64,000 nt of DNA from Nostoc sp. PCC 7524 (GTDB taxonomy: Bacteria > Cyanobacteriota > Cyanobacteriia > Cyanobacteriales > Nostocaceae): contig NC_019684.1 of the NCBI RefSeq assembly GCF_000316645.1, positions 5,058,001 to 5,122,000 of the forward strand, given 5' to 3'. This document shows positions 1 through 11,170 of the stretch, piece after piece; position 1 is the stretch's first letter, and the number at the start of each line of letters is the position of its first letter. The translations under genes and the position numbers were made by a program. The notes under the pieces were generated by a model, which made no database searches, was not told where the DNA came from, and saw only the letters and a list, made by a program, of their open reading frames with translations.

Positions 1-1
1 T

Positions 2-145
2 TGTGCTATCGTACCCTCGTCCCAATCCCTTAAAGGAGAATCTCCCAAACATATGAGCCACAACAGCAGTGATAAAACAAATAAGCTTAATAGCCATTCT
101 TTGTCTCGGAATGGAGGCATATCAGAAATTTTAGTTAGTTTTTAA
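2..145 (+). CDS. Possible C-terminal end of a gene cut by the window edge
   Basis: One frame is open from the left edge to a TAA at 143-145, about 47 codons. The peptide is polar and rich in Ser, Asn and Lys and has no motif I recognise. An internal ATG at 53 has a purine-rich AAAGGAG about 13 bases upstream, so a free-standing 30-residue peptide is also possible. Either reading is weak: the frame is short and the surrounding DNA is AT-rich. The sequence left of the window would settle it. Confidence 0.3.
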   Translation, partial: CAIVPSSQSLKGESPKHMSHNSSDKTNKLNSHSLSRNGGISEILVSF

Positions 146-1474
146 CTATAGATTTGACCTATTTACATAAATGTATATAATTTTTTTGGCTCTTCAGTAA
201 TCGGTATGCCAAAATTAATTTATCAATTTTCTATACTGTCTTTGCATTTGAGGGATGCGATCGCCACAAGGGAAGCGTAGTCCATCCCAACCATACATAT
301 ATCAAGCAACAAAAATTACCATCTACTTAAATCATGAAAGTGTACGTTTTTATCTTGAAATATACATAATCTAAATTGAAATTTCCATTTAATTTCAGTG
401 ATTATACTGTAACCAGATATATTAAATTCTAATATGAATAATGTAATAACCTACATTCACTTGAGACTTCATAAATATTTAGTGTCAAGCCATAGGTAAT
501 TAATGTCTCAAATACCTAATACAACACAGCAGAAATAAAGCTATTATTGAAAACCGTTAACAAACCAATAAATCTTTATTTTTAGTTTTACTTTACAAGT
601 AGCAGCACTATAGTTACAAGTGAAATTCAGCATTCGATAACATAGTTTTGCAATCAAGATTCAAAGAGTATATGGGTTAACTAATCACAGATGCTGATTC
701 ATGAGAAACTAGCTGGAGATGAGTGTCACCTAAGTGCCGAATCTCATAGGAAGGATAGCATTTAGGTACTAAAAATTTAATTTTTTCTTTCAAATGTAAC
801 AATGGCAGTAGGTATTACAATGTATGTGATCAATTTTAAGATTGATATTGATCTAGAGTTTTTGGTAGATAGAATACTGCCAATTAAATAATTGTATGGA
901 TCATCTTTGGTATGAAATCATATCACAGATGATACTAATTCATGGCAACAACATTCACACAACTAATTGGTTCTAATGCTATAGTAAATCAAATAATTTT
1001 GCTGTGTTGAATAGCTAGTTGTCAAGGGTAAAAACTAAAAACTTTACCTGATTTGGAACACCCTAATTCATAGTTAATCCTGTCGAATATTCTCTATGTA
1101 TTCTATAGAGAGAAAGAAGTTTTCTAGTGAGTCAGGGAAAAACTCAGGCTCGTAGCTAGATAGCTTATTGCGCTTCTGACTAGCTGAATGTAAAGGTTTC
1201 TGCGAATTCACTCTTGGAGTTTATACGGCAACGGATTTTTAGCTTCATCTATTGACTATTCTTGATGTTAAATATCCAAAATTCAAATCTTCCAGCTTAG
1301 ATTTCCATTGAGAACAGTTATAATCTGAAATTTTTTAATTAATTTCTGTGAAACTCTGTACAAAATTTCAGGATTAACCGAAATTATCCAGGTATCTAAA
1401 ATATCATGTGTTAAATGTTTTAAGTATCACCATCAAACAGTAACTAATACAACTCGACTCAAAGGAGCTATGAA
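146..1474. other. Long AT-rich intergenic region without a recognisable gene
   Basis: About 1.3 kb with no credible reading frame on either strand and no tRNA-like cloverleaf that I can see. A HIP1-containing scrap lies near 256-285 (GCGATCGC followed by a short G/C-rich stretch), typical of dispersed Nostoc repeats. The rest is AT-rich. The right end must carry the promoter of the deacetylase gene; an AAAGGAG ribosome-binding site is at 1461-1467. Confidence 0.5.
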
Positions 1475-2386
1475 GTGGAAAACAATAAGTCGTTGCTGTG
1501 GCCACAAGGAATATTGGTTGTGCTGTTTGCTTTAAGTGCTAGTTTGAGTATTGGTTTAATGATGTTGATCAAACCAAATACCTCAGATGCTCAGAGTAGA
1601 CAAAGTATAAATGTTCCTAATATTGCTATACCTGCGAAAGCGGGAACACAGAAGCGCATTGAAGGATTGAAGGCATCAATGCTCACAAGTTGGCGGCAGG
1701 AAGCGCAAGCTAAAGGGATCGCTCATTTGCCACCACGCTTTCAAGGAGCAACTATCAAATCAGCAAAACTTAGCCAAAGTCAAAAAGTGATTGCTCTAAC
1801 TTTTGATGATGGTCCTTGGCCGGAAACAACTGCACAAGTATTAGATATTCTCAAAGAAAATAATATTAAAGGAACATTTTTCGTTGTTGGACAAAATGTG
1901 AAGAACTATCCCGACATACTAAGGCGGGTAGTTGCAGAAGGTCACGCCATTGGCAATCATACATGGCACCATTGGTATCACTTCATGAATCCTAAAGTAG
2001 CTGCTTATGAAATTGATAATACAAACAATCTCATTTACAACGTTACTGGTGTGAAAACAAATTTGTTTCGACCACCTGGAGGCATGATGCACAATGGTTT
2101 GGTAGCTCATGCTAGAAATCAAAAGTATGCAGTTATTATGTGGTCATCTGACTCAATTGATTACTCGCGTCCTGGCGTACCACAGTTAGTCAACAATGTT
2201 CTTAGACAGTCAAAACCTGGTGGTATTGTACTCATGCACGATGGTGGTGGTAATCGCTCCCAAACTGTACAAGCTTTACCAGAAATAATTAGCAGATTTC
2301 GCAATCAAGGTTATGACTTTGTGACTGTTCCAGAACTTTTAGAAATGCAAGATAAATACCAAAGATTAATTGCTAACAAAAAGTAA
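1475..2386 (+). CDS. Membrane-anchored or secreted polysaccharide deacetylase (NodB homology domain)
   Basis: This 303-residue protein should remove acetyl groups from a GlcNAc-containing polymer, such as peptidoglycan or sheath polysaccharide, outside the plasma membrane. A hydrophobic segment at about residues 11-32 is a signal anchor or uncleaved signal peptide. The NodB core follows: TFDDGPW (109-115, with the Asp pair), the metal-binding HTWHH (162-166), RPPGG (199-203) and LMHDGG (253-258) with the late catalytic His. All key carbohydrate esterase family 4 residues are present, so it is probably active. The start is GTG: AAAGGAG at 1461-1467 is spaced correctly for it, whereas the nearby ATG at 1470 is out of frame. 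The natural substrate is not shown by the sequence, and it stands alone rather than in an operon. Confidence 0.88.
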   Translation: MENNKSLLWPQGILVVLFALSASLSIGLMMLIKPNTSDAQSRQSINVPNIAIPAKAGTQKRIEGLKASMLTSWRQEAQAKGIAHLPPRFQGATIKSAKLSQSQKVIALTFDDGPWPETTAQVLDILKENNIKGTFFVVGQNVKNYPDILRRVVAEGHAIGNHTWHHWYHFMNPKVAAYEIDNTNNLIYNVTGVKTNLFRPPGGMMHNGLVAHARNQKYAVIMWSSDSIDYSRPGVPQLVNNVLRQSKPGGIVLMHDGGGNRSQTVQALPEIISRFRNQGYDFVTVPELLEMQDKYQRLIANKK

Positions 2387-2400
2387 TTCTATAACAGGGG

Positions 2401-2442
2401 ACAGGTGACAGGTGACAGGTGACAGGTGACAGGTGACAGGTG
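2401..2442. repeat. Heptanucleotide tandem repeat, six copies of ACAGGTG
   Basis: Six uninterrupted copies of a 7-bp unit lie directly after the deacetylase gene. This is the short tandemly repeated repetitive (STRR) class typical of heterocystous cyanobacteria. The unit differs from the GGGGATT/GGGGACT family used elsewhere in the window. Confidence 0.9.
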
Positions 2443-2526
2443 ACGGACTTGAAAGCTTTTTAGTGTAACGGTTTTATGATTGCTTGATGTCCTAATCTAT
2501 ATGGCAATAATTCGTAATTCGTAATT

Positions 2527-2550
2527 AAAAAAGACGCGATTCATCGCGTC
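2527..2550 (-). terminator. Likely intrinsic terminator of the glutamate synthase gene
   Basis: A perfect 8-bp stem (GACGCGAT / ATCGCGTC, 2533-2540 and 2543-2550) with a 2-base loop is followed, on the minus strand, by six T. It lies about 70 bp past the gltS stop. The stem core also resembles a dispersed palindromic repeat common in Nostoc genomes, so a repeat may have been recruited as a terminator. Confidence 0.6.
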
Positions 2551-2621
2551 TCTACAAATAAATTGGTATTAGTCAAAAGTCATTGTCAACTTACTAATGA
2601 TTTTTGACTAATGATTAATAA

Positions 2622-5600
2622 CTAAACTGAACTCAAATGTTTTTCTGGTACAGCTTGAGGGTTTGTTTCTAAACTGTCAGCTTCAGAAGGTGGTACTAAT
2701 TGCCAGAACTGAGGTAAGAATTCTTGCCAATTTTGCAGGATGTGTTTAGCTTTTGCTGAATCAGTGCGTTCTGCATGAGCTGTAATTAAATCATGTAACT
2801 GCTTCTCTCCGGCTGCTGTTATTACCCGTTGAATTTTGACAATTTCGCGGTTAACTAACTCAGGGAAAGAGCCATCTTCATCTAAGAAGTAAGCTAGTCC
2901 ACCAGTCATCCCTGCCGCTACGTTACGTCCTACTTTACCCAACACCACAATTGTGCCACCAGTCATGTACTCGCAGCAGTGATCCCCAGTACCTTCAATC
3001 ACAGCTACACCTTTGGAGTTACGCACCGCAAAGCGTTCTCCCCCTAAACCATTGGCAAATAAAACCCCACCTGTAGCACCGTAAAGGCAAGTGTTGCCAA
3101 CTATGACGTTTTGTGCAGGGTCAAATTTAGCATCTGCTGGTGGTTTGATAATAATTTCTCCACCGTGCATCCCTTTACCTACGTAGTCGTTGGCTTCTCC
3201 TTCTAGGGTGAGAATAATTCCAGGGAGGTTAAAAGCACCAAAGCTTTGTCCCACACTGCCTGTAAAGTTGAGGTTAATTTGTCCTTCAAAGCCGCTATCA
3301 CCGTATTGAGAAGCGATCGCACCCGCTAATCTCGCGCCCACTGTTCTGTCGGTGTTGACTATAGCCACATTCTTAGTCACAGTAGATTGGTTGCGAATGG
3401 CAGCTTGAATGTTGGGATCAGCCAACAGTTGATCATCTACAACAGGGCCATTGCTATGGACTTCTTCATGCACTAACCAGCTACGGTTGGCTTTGGTATC
3501 TGGTAGTTGCAGCAAGCAATTCAGGTTGAGTGCTTGGGTTTTGGTGAGTTGTGCGTCTGTTCGTGCTTGGAGTAAATCAGCACGTCCCGTAATTTCCGAC
3601 AAAGAACGATAGCCTAGTTTTGCTAACAGATGCCGGACTTCTTCTGCAATGAAGTAGAAGAAGTTGACAACATGTTCTGGGATCCCTGTAAACCGTTTCC
3701 GTAGTTCTTCTTTTTGGGAAGCAACACCTACAGGACAGTTGTTGGTGTGGCAAATTCTCGCCATGATACAACCTTCAGCAATCATGGCGATGGAGCCGAA
3801 GCCAAATTCTTCTGCACCCATCAATGCACCCATTACCACGTCCCAACCACTCTTGAGACCGCCATCGACACGCAATAGGACGCGATCGCGCAGGCTATTC
3901 TCCATTAGGACACGATGTACTTCGGTTAATCCCAATTCCCAAGGTGAACCAGCGTGTTTAATAGACGACAGTGGTGATGCACCCGTACCACCATCATGAC
4001 CAGAAATTTGGATAATATCCGCGTTAGCTTTCGCTACACCAGCTGCGATCGTCCCAATCCCAATTTCTGCCACTAACTTCACTGATACTTGGGCTTTGGG
4101 GTTAATTTGATGCAAATCAAAAATTAACTGCGCCAAGTCTTCAATCGAGTAGATGTCATGGTGTGGGGGTGGCGAAATCAAGGTGACACCGGGTTTGGAA
4201 CGCCTTAACATCGCAATGTAAGGACTCACCTTTGGTCCTGGTAGTTGTCCACCTTCCCCTGGTTTTGCACCTTGGGCAATTTTGATTTCGATTTGTTTGG
4301 CACTAGCTAAATAGCCAGGTGTCACACCAAAACGTCCCGATGCAACTTGTTTAATCGCACTAGAAGCTGTGTCACCATTTTGCAAGCCGCGCAGGTGGGG
4401 CAGGGTGGATGAGTGTCCAGACTCATCGACATCGTTGAGAACTTTATAACGGACTGGATCTTCCCCACCTTCCCCAGAGTTGGATTTACCACCTAGGCGG
4501 TTCATGGCGATCGCCAAGACTTCATGGGCTTCCCGTGACAACGCTCCCAAGGACATCCCCCCGGTACAGAAGCGTTTGACAATCTCACTGACTGACTCTA
4601 CTTCTTCTACGGGAATGGGTAAGCGATCGCTTTGGAAATCTAGCAAGTCCCGCAACGCTGTCACTGGTCTGCCGTGGAGGTACTGCTTGTAAACTTCGTA
4701 GTGGTCGTATTTCTTGCCATCAACAGCTTTGTGCAGTGCTTTTGCCAGTTCTGGGCTGTTCATGTGGTACTCGCCACCAGGACGGTAGTTGAAAAACCCT
4801 AGGTTTTCTAACTTTTTAATGGTCAGTTCTGGGAATGCTTTGCTGTGGAAGGAGAGAATTTCCTGGGCTAACTCGCTGATACTCAACCCTCCAATCCGGG
4901 AAGCCGTACCACGGAATCCTAACTCTAATAAATCTTTGCCAATCCCAATCGCTTCAAAGATTTGTGCAGCTTGATAGCTAGAGAGCAGTGAAATTCCCAT
5001 CTTCGAGAGAATTTTCAATAGACCCGAATCTACAGCTTTGCGATAGTTAGCTATCGCTTGCTCTAAGGTGAGGGCTTTAATCTTACCCCGTTCCATGAAA
5101 CTTTGGGTTTTGGGATCAAACCACCAATCACGCACGGTGTTGAGAGCCATGTAAGGACACACTGCACCGGCTCCATAGCCAATCAAACAAGCAAAGTGAT
5201 GGGTACTCCAACACTGGGCGGTATCAACAATGAGGGAGGTTTTCATCCGTAAGCCCTCACGAATCAGGTGATGGTGTACAGCACCCACCGCTAACAAGGG
5301 AGGAATATAGCTGTATTCAGTGCTGATGCCATCGCCTGCTCTGTCACTCAAGATTAAAATCTTTGCCCCAGCCCGGACTGATTCAGCTGCTTGTTTTTGT
5401 AGGTCTTGGACTGCATTTTTCAACCCTTCTGGGCCGTTAGCGATCGCAAACAGAGTTGATAATTCAGCTGTAGCAAATCCTGACAACTTAATTGCATCTA
5501 ATTCTGTCTCTGTTAATACTGGTGATTCTAACTTCAGCCTTCTGGCGTATTCTGGTTTGGGTTCTAATAAGTTACCCCGCTCACCCAACTCAACTTTTAA

Positions 5601-7319
5601 GGACATCACCAGTTTTTCCCGCAGAGGGTCAATTGCTGGGTTGGTTACTTGAGCAAACCGTTGTTTGAAATAGTCATACAACAGGTGGGGTTTATCAGAC
5701 AACACAGCCAAAGGAATATCATCCCCCATGCAGAAAGTCGGTTCTGCGCCGTTGCTAGCCATTGGTTGAATCACCATTTCTACATCTTCTGTGGTGTAAC
5801 CAAAGGCTAGTTGTTGGCGGAGTAAGGTTTGTTTATCAATGGTATTGGTTGGCTGTTGTTCGTTATGTGCTAGATGACCATTACCATTACCGTTACCATG
5901 GCCGTTAACACTCGATACTTGCCCATCGAGCAATTGTTTCATATCTTGACGGTACTGTTTTAACCATGCACCGTAAGGATGTTGCTTGGCAATGCGCTGT
6001 TTAATCTCCCAATTCTTCAAGACTTCATGGTTGATTAAATCCACAGCAATCATTTGCCCAGGGCCAAGTCTACCTTTCTCGATAATGTTGGCTTCTGGTA
6101 CATCCACTACACCAGCTTCGGAAGCGACAATAATGTAGTCGTCTTTGGTAATCAGGTAACGAGCTGGTCTTAAACCGTTGCGGTCTAGGGTTGCACCGAC
6201 TTTTTTGCCATCACTAAATACTAACAGTGCTGGGCCGTCCCAAGCTTCTTGCAAGCCACTGTAATATTCGTAAAAATCGACAATTTCAGGATATTGACGC
6301 AAAGATGGTTGATTTTGGTAAGCCTCTGGCACCATCATCATCAAGGCTGCTTCTGGTGTTCGACCAGAACGCACTAATAACTCCAGCACATTATCTAAGG
6401 TAGCGGAGTCACTACTGTCAATATTGACTAAAGGTTTGAGTTCGGCAAAGCGATCTTCCCAAACTGGATGATTCAAGCTTGCTTCCCGTGCCATCATCCA
6501 ATTGATGTTACCCAACAAGGTATTAATTTCGCCGTTGTGACCTAAAAGCCGCATGGGTTGGGCTAGAGGCCATTTAGGCATGGTGTTGGTACTAAAGCGG
6601 CGGTGATAGACAGCAAAGGCACTTTGATAAGCGGGATTTTTTAAATCTAGATAGAATTCTCCCAAAACGGCGGAACGCACCATGCCTTTATAGACAATTG
6701 TGCGACTGGATAAGGAACAGACGTAAAATTCCTCAGAGATATTTTTCGCTGCCTTAACTATGCGGCGACGGGTAATATACAGATCCCTTTCTAGGTCATC
6801 ACCAGTTTTATCAGCTGCTAACAAGACTTGCTCAATTTGGGGTTGATTTTCTCGTGCCTGTATCCCCAGTAAATGCGGTTGTACTGGCACTACTCGCCAG
6901 CCCAGTACAGTTAATTTTTCTTCAGTGGCTATTTGCTCAAAAATGGCTTTAGCTGTTTTGGCAACTTCTGGATCCTGTGGCAAAAATATCATCCCTAAAG
7001 CAATATTGCTAGTAGATGAAAAGTCTATCTGTCCTAGGGAAGATTCTTGCTGTAACAACCCCCAAGGAATCGCAGTCAAAATACCCGCACCATCACCAGA
7101 GTCTTGGTCTGCGCTGCAACCCCCTCGGTGTTCTAAACAAGTCAAAGCAGCCAAAGCTTTTGCCACAATTTCATGGCTGGGATGATTTTGACGATGAGCA
7201 ATAAAACCTACACCACAGGCATCTCGTTCCTCTACTAACCACCTTTGCCCCTGGTAGGTATCTCTTGAGTTAATTTTCGCTGTGATTTCTGGGTTTTGAT
7301 TCATCGATTTATCATTCAT
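2622..7319 (-). CDS. gltS: Ferredoxin-dependent glutamate synthase (Fd-GOGAT)
   Basis: The enzyme converts glutamine and 2-oxoglutarate to two glutamates with photosynthetically reduced ferredoxin, the second step of GS-GOGAT ammonium assimilation. Domains run in the usual order: N-terminal class II amidotransferase with nucleophile Cys in ACGVGF (Cys35 from the start used), central domain, FMN-binding synthase domain with the 3Fe-4S ligands CX5CX4C (Cys1184, 1190, 1195), and C-terminal GXGXG beta-helix. The length of about 1565 residues fits the family. The residues before the catalytic Cys are a propeptide normally removed. The frame extends to an ATG at 7361, but the ATG at 7319 has AGGA upstream and gives a more usual propeptide. 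A Gly/Asn/His-rich linker near residues 475-485 looks like a lineage-specific insertion. It is transcribed alone. Confidence 0.97.
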   Translation of the reverse strand: MNDKSMNQNPEITAKINSRDTYQGQRWLVEERDACGVGFIAHRQNHPSHEIVAKALAALTCLEHRGGCSADQDSGDGAGILTAIPWGLLQQESSLGQIDFSSTSNIALGMIFLPQDPEVAKTAKAIFEQIATEEKLTVLGWRVVPVQPHLLGIQARENQPQIEQVLLAADKTGDDLERDLYITRRRIVKAAKNISEEFYVCSLSSRTIVYKGMVRSAVLGEFYLDLKNPAYQSAFAVYHRRFSTNTMPKWPLAQPMRLLGHNGEINTLLGNINWMMAREASLNHPVWEDRFAELKPLVNIDSSDSATLDNVLELLVRSGRTPEAALMMMVPEAYQNQPSLRQYPEIVDFYEYYSGLQEAWDGPALLVFSDGKKVGATLDRNGLRPARYLITKDDYIIVASEAGVVDVPEANIIEKGRLGPGQMIAVDLINHEVLKNWEIKQRIAKQHPYGAWLKQYRQDMKQLLDGQVSSVNGHGNGNGNGHLAHNEQQPTNTIDKQTLLRQQLAFGYTTEDVEMVIQPMASNGAEPTFCMGDDIPLAVLSDKPHLLYDYFKQRFAQVTNPAIDPLREKLVMSLKVELGERGNLLEPKPEYARRLKLESPVLTETELDAIKLSGFATAELSTLFAIANGPEGLKNAVQDLQKQAAESVRAGAKILILSDRAGDGISTEYSYIPPLLAVGAVHHHLIREGLRMKTSLIVDTAQCWSTHHFACLIGYGAGAVCPYMALNTVRDWWFDPKTQSFMERGKIKALTLEQAIANYRKAVDSGLLKILSKMGISLLSSYQAAQIFEAIGIGKDLLELGFRGTASRIGGLSISELAQEILSFHSKAFPELTIKKLENLGFFNYRPGGEYHMNSPELAKALHKAVDGKKYDHYEVYKQYLHGRPVTALRDLLDFQSDRLPIPVEEVESVSEIVKRFCTGGMSLGALSREAHEVLAIAMNRLGGKSNSGEGGEDPVRYKVLNDVDESGHSSTLPHLRGLQNGDTASSAIKQVASGRFGVTPGYLASAKQIEIKIAQGAKPGEGGQLPGPKVSPYIAMLRRSKPGVTLISPPPHHDIYSIEDLAQLIFDLHQINPKAQVSVKLVAEIGIGTIAAGVAKANADIIQISGHDGGTGASPLSSIKHAGSPWELGLTEVHRVLMENSLRDRVLLRVDGGLKSGWDVVMGALMGAEEFGFGSIAMIAEGCIMARICHTNNCPVGVASQKEELRKRFTGIPEHVVNFFYFIAEEVRHLLAKLGYRSLSEITGRADLLQARTDAQLTKTQALNLNCLLQLPDTKANRSWLVHEEVHSNGPVVDDQLLADPNIQAAIRNQSTVTKNVAIVNTDRTVGARLAGAIASQYGDSGFEGQINLNFTGSVGQSFGAFNLPGIILTLEGEANDYVGKGMHGGEIIIKPPADAKFDPAQNVIVGNTCLYGATGGVLFANGLGGERFAVRNSKGVAVIEGTGDHCCEYMTGGTIVVLGKVGRNVAAGMTGGLAYFLDEDGSFPELVNREIVKIQRVITAAGEKQLHDLITAHAERTDSAKAKHILQNWQEFLPQFWQLVPPSEADSLETNPQAVPEKHLSSV

Positions 7320-8180
7320 AGCCTGTTCCTGAGTCACTTTCGCCACTGGTTGTGAAAACATTTTCTAAATTTCGTGCTGCATCAATATACAAATCACCGA
7401 AATTTAGGGAAAAAAAATTTTAACTTTGGTGTTTGTAAAACCACCCTCGTTAAAATGCTGACGTTGTTTACGCTATTTCTTATGTATTTATCCTGTGTTT
7501 GACAAAATACCTTTGCCTGAGAGCATTCTATTTATATCGTGAAGCTGTATACCTGCTCAATTTTTTGGTCGCAGATTAAATATCTTTTTTGAGAAAATTA
7601 AGCAATCTGGTGACGAGGAACAAAAACCCAGATCAATGCTTCACAGTATTCCAAGCTAATGAATCCTGATTTATTGGCAAAATCAGCGTATTACACTGTA
7701 TGCTATATGCCCATTTGACAATTCCTAAGTATTGTTTGTTATTTTGAGTTTTTCACTAATAAACTGTTGCCACTGTTTTTACTACCGTTTAGAACTGAAC
7801 TATTAAGTAGCCACCATGAACTCTTACACCAATAACGGATGAAAATAGGGACTAGAGACTAGAGGCTAGTAATTTTTACTCAGCACTCATGACTGTTTCA
7901 AGTTAGCAACAAAAAATACTTTACATCCTTGATGTAATATCTTAATTCAGATTTTACAACCAATACTACTGTTTATAGTCTGGTGATAACTATTGCTAGT
8001 TAAAGTATTTAGTCACAGTGGTTTTCGCGGCAAGCTTATCAGATATGACTTTAAGAGATAGAAAGCCAATATATACAATATCACATTTATTCCCAACTTG
8101 AATCGCTATTTTTTAAGATTTGCCGACAATTAGTTAACCTGTGATTTGAATAATAGGATTGCAAACTACCAAGATTAATT
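7320..8180. other. Intergenic region between divergent gltS and glycosidase genes
   Basis: About 0.85 kb that must hold both divergent promoters. No small gene or RNA is apparent. A short imperfect tandem (ACTAGAGACTAGAGGCTAG) is at about 7851-7869. I looked for an NtcA box (GTA-N8-TAC) that would link gltS to nitrogen control and found no convincing one by eye. Confidence 0.45.
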
Positions 8181-10232
8181 ATGGTAAAAATGCCAAATTG
8201 TCACCGAAAACAAAACTACAGTGCGATCGCCAACGGTGGGCAGAACGTCATCTCTATGAGAGGCTGCGCCAACGCCAAGCAGTTAAATTACAGCTTATTA
8301 CAGGCGACTATATCACCAATACTTGTAATATCACTGTGTTTGTCTGCTAGCTATGCCGCCAACGCCCAGACACCACTATCTGATGCTCAAGCCAATTCCA
8401 AATTAATTTCACAATCTGCCTCATCTGCTGGTAGCCAAATTTCCTTAAATGGTCGCAATCTGCCCGCAGCTTGGTGGCAGCAACCAGGAGGGACAAATCA
8501 AGTCAGAACATTCATCAGTGATGGTGCTTTGCGGCAATTGATAGGAATAGACTTATTAAGCAGCAACAATACAGCCAGGCAACCAATTCAGTGGTTTTCC
8601 GCAAGTAATCAATCATTAGTTTTAAATACGGCTCTATTGGCTGGCTATCGCTATCTTGATGTGACTAATTTAGCCCAAACCGCAGGATGGCAGATGCAAG
8701 TCCGAGGTAATACTTTAGTAATTACCACACCGCCAGCGCAAGTTAAAAATATTCGCCAAAGTCAACGACCTGCCATAGTTAGCAATAGTAGCCCTTTGCA
8801 AACAGCTCGCATTGTTTTGGATTTAGATCGCCCTACACCTTGGCAAGTCAGACAAGGATTACCAATCAAAACCCTACTTGATGATCCCAACAGCCCAGTT
8901 CCTAACGCATCTGCACCAGTTAACCGAGAGTGGACAATTGTCTTGGATGGTATAGCTGATGCTAGTTTAATTCAGCGATATACACCCTTACCTGCAACCC
9001 AGTCCCCAATCTTACAACCCAATCAGCTCAAACAATCACAGTCAAATCAAAGATTAGAGCCATTGATTCAAAAAGTAGAGGTGGTGAATAATCAGACTTT
9101 GATCAGTCTGAGCGTTCCATTGGATTTATCTCCCCAAATTAGCAGCATAGCTAATCCTAATCGCCTAGTAATTGATTTACGACCCGATGCTCTAAACACA
9201 AGAGATATCAACTGGGCTACAGGATTACGTTGGCGACAACAGTTGATCAATTTAGGTGCAGACCGATTTCCTGTAGTGTGGTTAGAAGTCAATCCCCGGA
9301 CTGTGGGACTAACTTTAAAACCTATGGTGGCAACCGCAGGTACTTTAATAGGCACAGCCCCCATTATTCAAACAGCCCAAAGATATCTAGCTGTAGCCGC
9401 CATCAACGCTGGTTATTTTAACCGCAATAACAGATTACCCTTGGGTGCAGTGCGTCGGGATGGTCAATGGTTATCTAGTCCTATTCTCAACCGAGGTGCG
9501 ATCGCCTGGAATGATTCTGGACAATTTCACTTTGGTCGCCTGACTCTACAAGAAACTTTAATTGCTGCTAATAACCTGCGATTACCAATTTTGTTTCTCA
9601 ACAGTGGCTATGTACAAAGTGGTATTGCTCGTTACACCCCGGTTTGGGGGGAAACCTATACACCCCTAACAGACAATGAAATTGTCCTGGTTGTCCAAAA
9701 AGACCAAATCACCAATCAATTAGCAGGTGGTAAAGCTGGTCAAACTAACCTTCCCATTCCCAAAGACGGATATTTATTAACTTTACGTGGTAGCGCCACC
9801 AACACAGCATCTCAATTAGCTGTGGGTTCTGCTGTCCGTATCAGTAGCACCACTACGCCTGCTGAGTTTAATCGTTATCCCCACATTATCGGTGCTGGGC
9901 CTTTACTGCTGCAAAATAGTCAAATTGTCCTCGATGCTCAAGCCGAACAATTTAGTAAAGCCTTCATTGCCCAAAAGGCTAGTCGCAGTGGCATTTGCAC
10001 AACTGCCAACGGTAGTTTGATGATTACTGCTGTACATAATCGCGCAGGTGGCCCTGGTCCCACTTTGGCAGAATACGCCCAATTAATGCAGCTGTTAGGC
10101 TGTGTAAATGCCCTCAACTTAGACGGCGGTAGTTCCACTAGTCTTTACCTAGGAGGACAACTACTAGACCGTTATCCTAACACTGCTGCTCGTGTACATA
10201 ACGGTATTGGCATTTTCCTACAACCAAGGTAA
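8181..10232 (+). CDS. Exported phosphodiester-glycosidase (NAGPA/DUF2233) domain protein
   Basis: This 683-residue protein has a signal peptide (hydrophobic residues about 44-58, likely cleavage after ANA at 62), so it is exported. Residues about 280-350 contain a beta-rich stretch that looks like an AMIN-type polysaccharide-binding module. The C-terminal third matches the NAGPA (phosphodiester glycosidase) family: AINAGYFNR, a GAGPLL turn, then HNRAGGPGPT and LNLDGGSSTS (around 645). Members cleave GlcNAc-1-phosphodiester-type linkages; in cyanobacteria a role in envelope or exopolysaccharide metabolism is an inference. The first 25 residues are encoded by a GCGATCGC-containing interspersed repeat, so translation may really begin at the ATG at 8256, which leaves a cleaner signal peptide. 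No operon partner. Confidence 0.8.
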   Translation: MVKMPNCHRKQNYSAIANGGQNVISMRGCANAKQLNYSLLQATISPILVISLCLSASYAANAQTPLSDAQANSKLISQSASSAGSQISLNGRNLPAAWWQQPGGTNQVRTFISDGALRQLIGIDLLSSNNTARQPIQWFSASNQSLVLNTALLAGYRYLDVTNLAQTAGWQMQVRGNTLVITTPPAQVKNIRQSQRPAIVSNSSPLQTARIVLDLDRPTPWQVRQGLPIKTLLDDPNSPVPNASAPVNREWTIVLDGIADASLIQRYTPLPATQSPILQPNQLKQSQSNQRLEPLIQKVEVVNNQTLISLSVPLDLSPQISSIANPNRLVIDLRPDALNTRDINWATGLRWRQQLINLGADRFPVVWLEVNPRTVGLTLKPMVATAGTLIGTAPIIQTAQRYLAVAAINAGYFNRNNRLPLGAVRRDGQWLSSPILNRGAIAWNDSGQFHFGRLTLQETLIAANNLRLPILFLNSGYVQSGIARYTPVWGETYTPLTDNEIVLVVQKDQITNQLAGGKAGQTNLPIPKDGYLLTLRGSATNTASQLAVGSAVRISSTTTPAEFNRYPHIIGAGPLLLQNSQIVLDAQAEQFSKAFIAQKASRSGICTTANGSLMITAVHNRAGGPGPTLAEYAQLMQLLGCVNALNLDGGSSTSLYLGGQLLDRYPNTAARVHNGIGIFLQPR

Positions 10233-10293
10233 TAGGGAATTGGGACAGGAAGTATGGGGAAAATCCTTCCCTCATACTCCCCTGCTTCTTCCT

Positions 10294-10320
10294 AGTCCCC
10301 AGTCCCCAATCCCCAATCCC
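10294..10320. repeat. Heptad tandem repeat (CCCCAGT/CCCCAAT type)
   Basis: Four degenerate copies of the heptad AGTCCCC/AATCCCC follow the glycosidase gene, with a pyrimidine-rich CCCCTGCTTCTTCC lead-in. It is the dominant intergenic repeat class of this window. Confidence 0.8.
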
Positions 10321-10543
10321 TTTTTAAAGTAGAGAATAAGCTGCCATTCAGCTTAATGAAGACTTGGTGTAGACCAATAATTTGAGCAAAGATTCCTTAC
10401 CTATCAAAGTTTTGCTTTGCTATGTTTAGCAGAGAAAAACTAAATTGCTGATTTTCACGGTTGTAAAATTGCTCAGAAGTTTTCCATCAATTGTTAAGAG
10501 TTAAGAGTAATGACGGTTTGTTATGTCTACAAATGAGGTAACT

Positions 10544-10963
10544 ATGGCTCAACATCAAGAAACCACAAAAACTAGCACTTTGACCCTATCGAGTGCGATC
10601 GCTAGCCGGGGTGTTGCTGCCACTGAACTGCGTCCTTGGGGTTCTTTCACCGTTTTAGAAGAAGGACGCGGTTATAAAATTAAGCGGATTGAAGTTAAGC
10701 CTGGACATCGCCTCAGTCTACAAATGCACCATCATCGCAGTGAACACTGGATTGTTGTCTCTGGTACTGCTAGGGTAGTGTGTGGTGACGAAGAAGTATT
10801 ACTCAGCAATAATCAATCGACATACGTACCTCAGTGTACTGCCCACAGATTAGAGAATCCTGGAGTAATTCCTTTGGTACTGATTGAAGTTCAAAATGGC
10901 GAATATCTGGGTGAAGATGATATTATTCGCTACCAAGATGATTATGCCCGCACTGCCAATTAA
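10544..10963 (+). CDS. Cupin-type mannose-6-phosphate isomerase (type II PMI)
   Basis: A small single-domain cupin matching the type II phosphomannose isomerase C-terminal family, which interconverts mannose-6-phosphate and fructose-6-phosphate for GDP-mannose and polysaccharide synthesis. The metal site is clear in HHHRSEHWIVVSG (His-His-His, Glu, His), and ELRPWG and YVPQCTAHRLENPG are typical of the family. In other bacteria this domain is fused to a GDP-mannose pyrophosphorylase; here it stands alone. The frame also has an ATG at 10523, but GAGG at 10535-10538 is spaced correctly for the ATG at 10544. Alternative: a sugar-phosphate cupin of other specificity. Confidence 0.85.
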   Translation: MAQHQETTKTSTLTLSSAIASRGVAATELRPWGSFTVLEEGRGYKIKRIEVKPGHRLSLQMHHHRSEHWIVVSGTARVVCGDEEVLLSNNQSTYVPQCTAHRLENPGVIPLVLIEVQNGEYLGEDDIIRYQDDYARTAN

Positions 10964-11054
10964 TTTTAGGGTGTAGGGGTTTAGGGCTGGGGAGATGAGA
11001 CGAAGCAGGGAGCAGAGGGGCAGAGGGGCAGAGGAGACAAGGTAGATTTTTATC

Positions 11055-11093
11055 CAGTCCCCAATCCCCAATCCCCAGTCCCCAATCCCCAAT
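11055..11093. repeat. Heptad tandem repeat (CCCCAAT/CCCCAGT type)
   Basis: Five to six copies of AATCCCC/AGTCCCC lie between the cupin and IscA-like genes, preceded by a GGGGCAGAGGGGCAGAGG purine run. Confidence 0.85.
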
Positions 11094-11170
11094 TTTCAAC
11101 TAATGACTTTTGTAGGCGATCCATCTGTAATACTTAGATATGGAGTTTTGGATCGGCTAAATTATATTTC

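Noticed and set aside
1277..1295. Possible tRNA T-arm (AATTCAAATCTTCC)
   Set aside because: No matching acceptor, D or anticodon stems around it.
2533..2550. Palindrome as a regulator site
   Set aside because: It is followed by a T-run on the minus strand at the right place after gltS, so a terminator explains it better.
7320..8180. NtcA-type site (GTA-N8-TAC) before gltS
   Set aside because: No copy with correct spacing was found by eye, so no claim is made about nitrogen control from the sequence.
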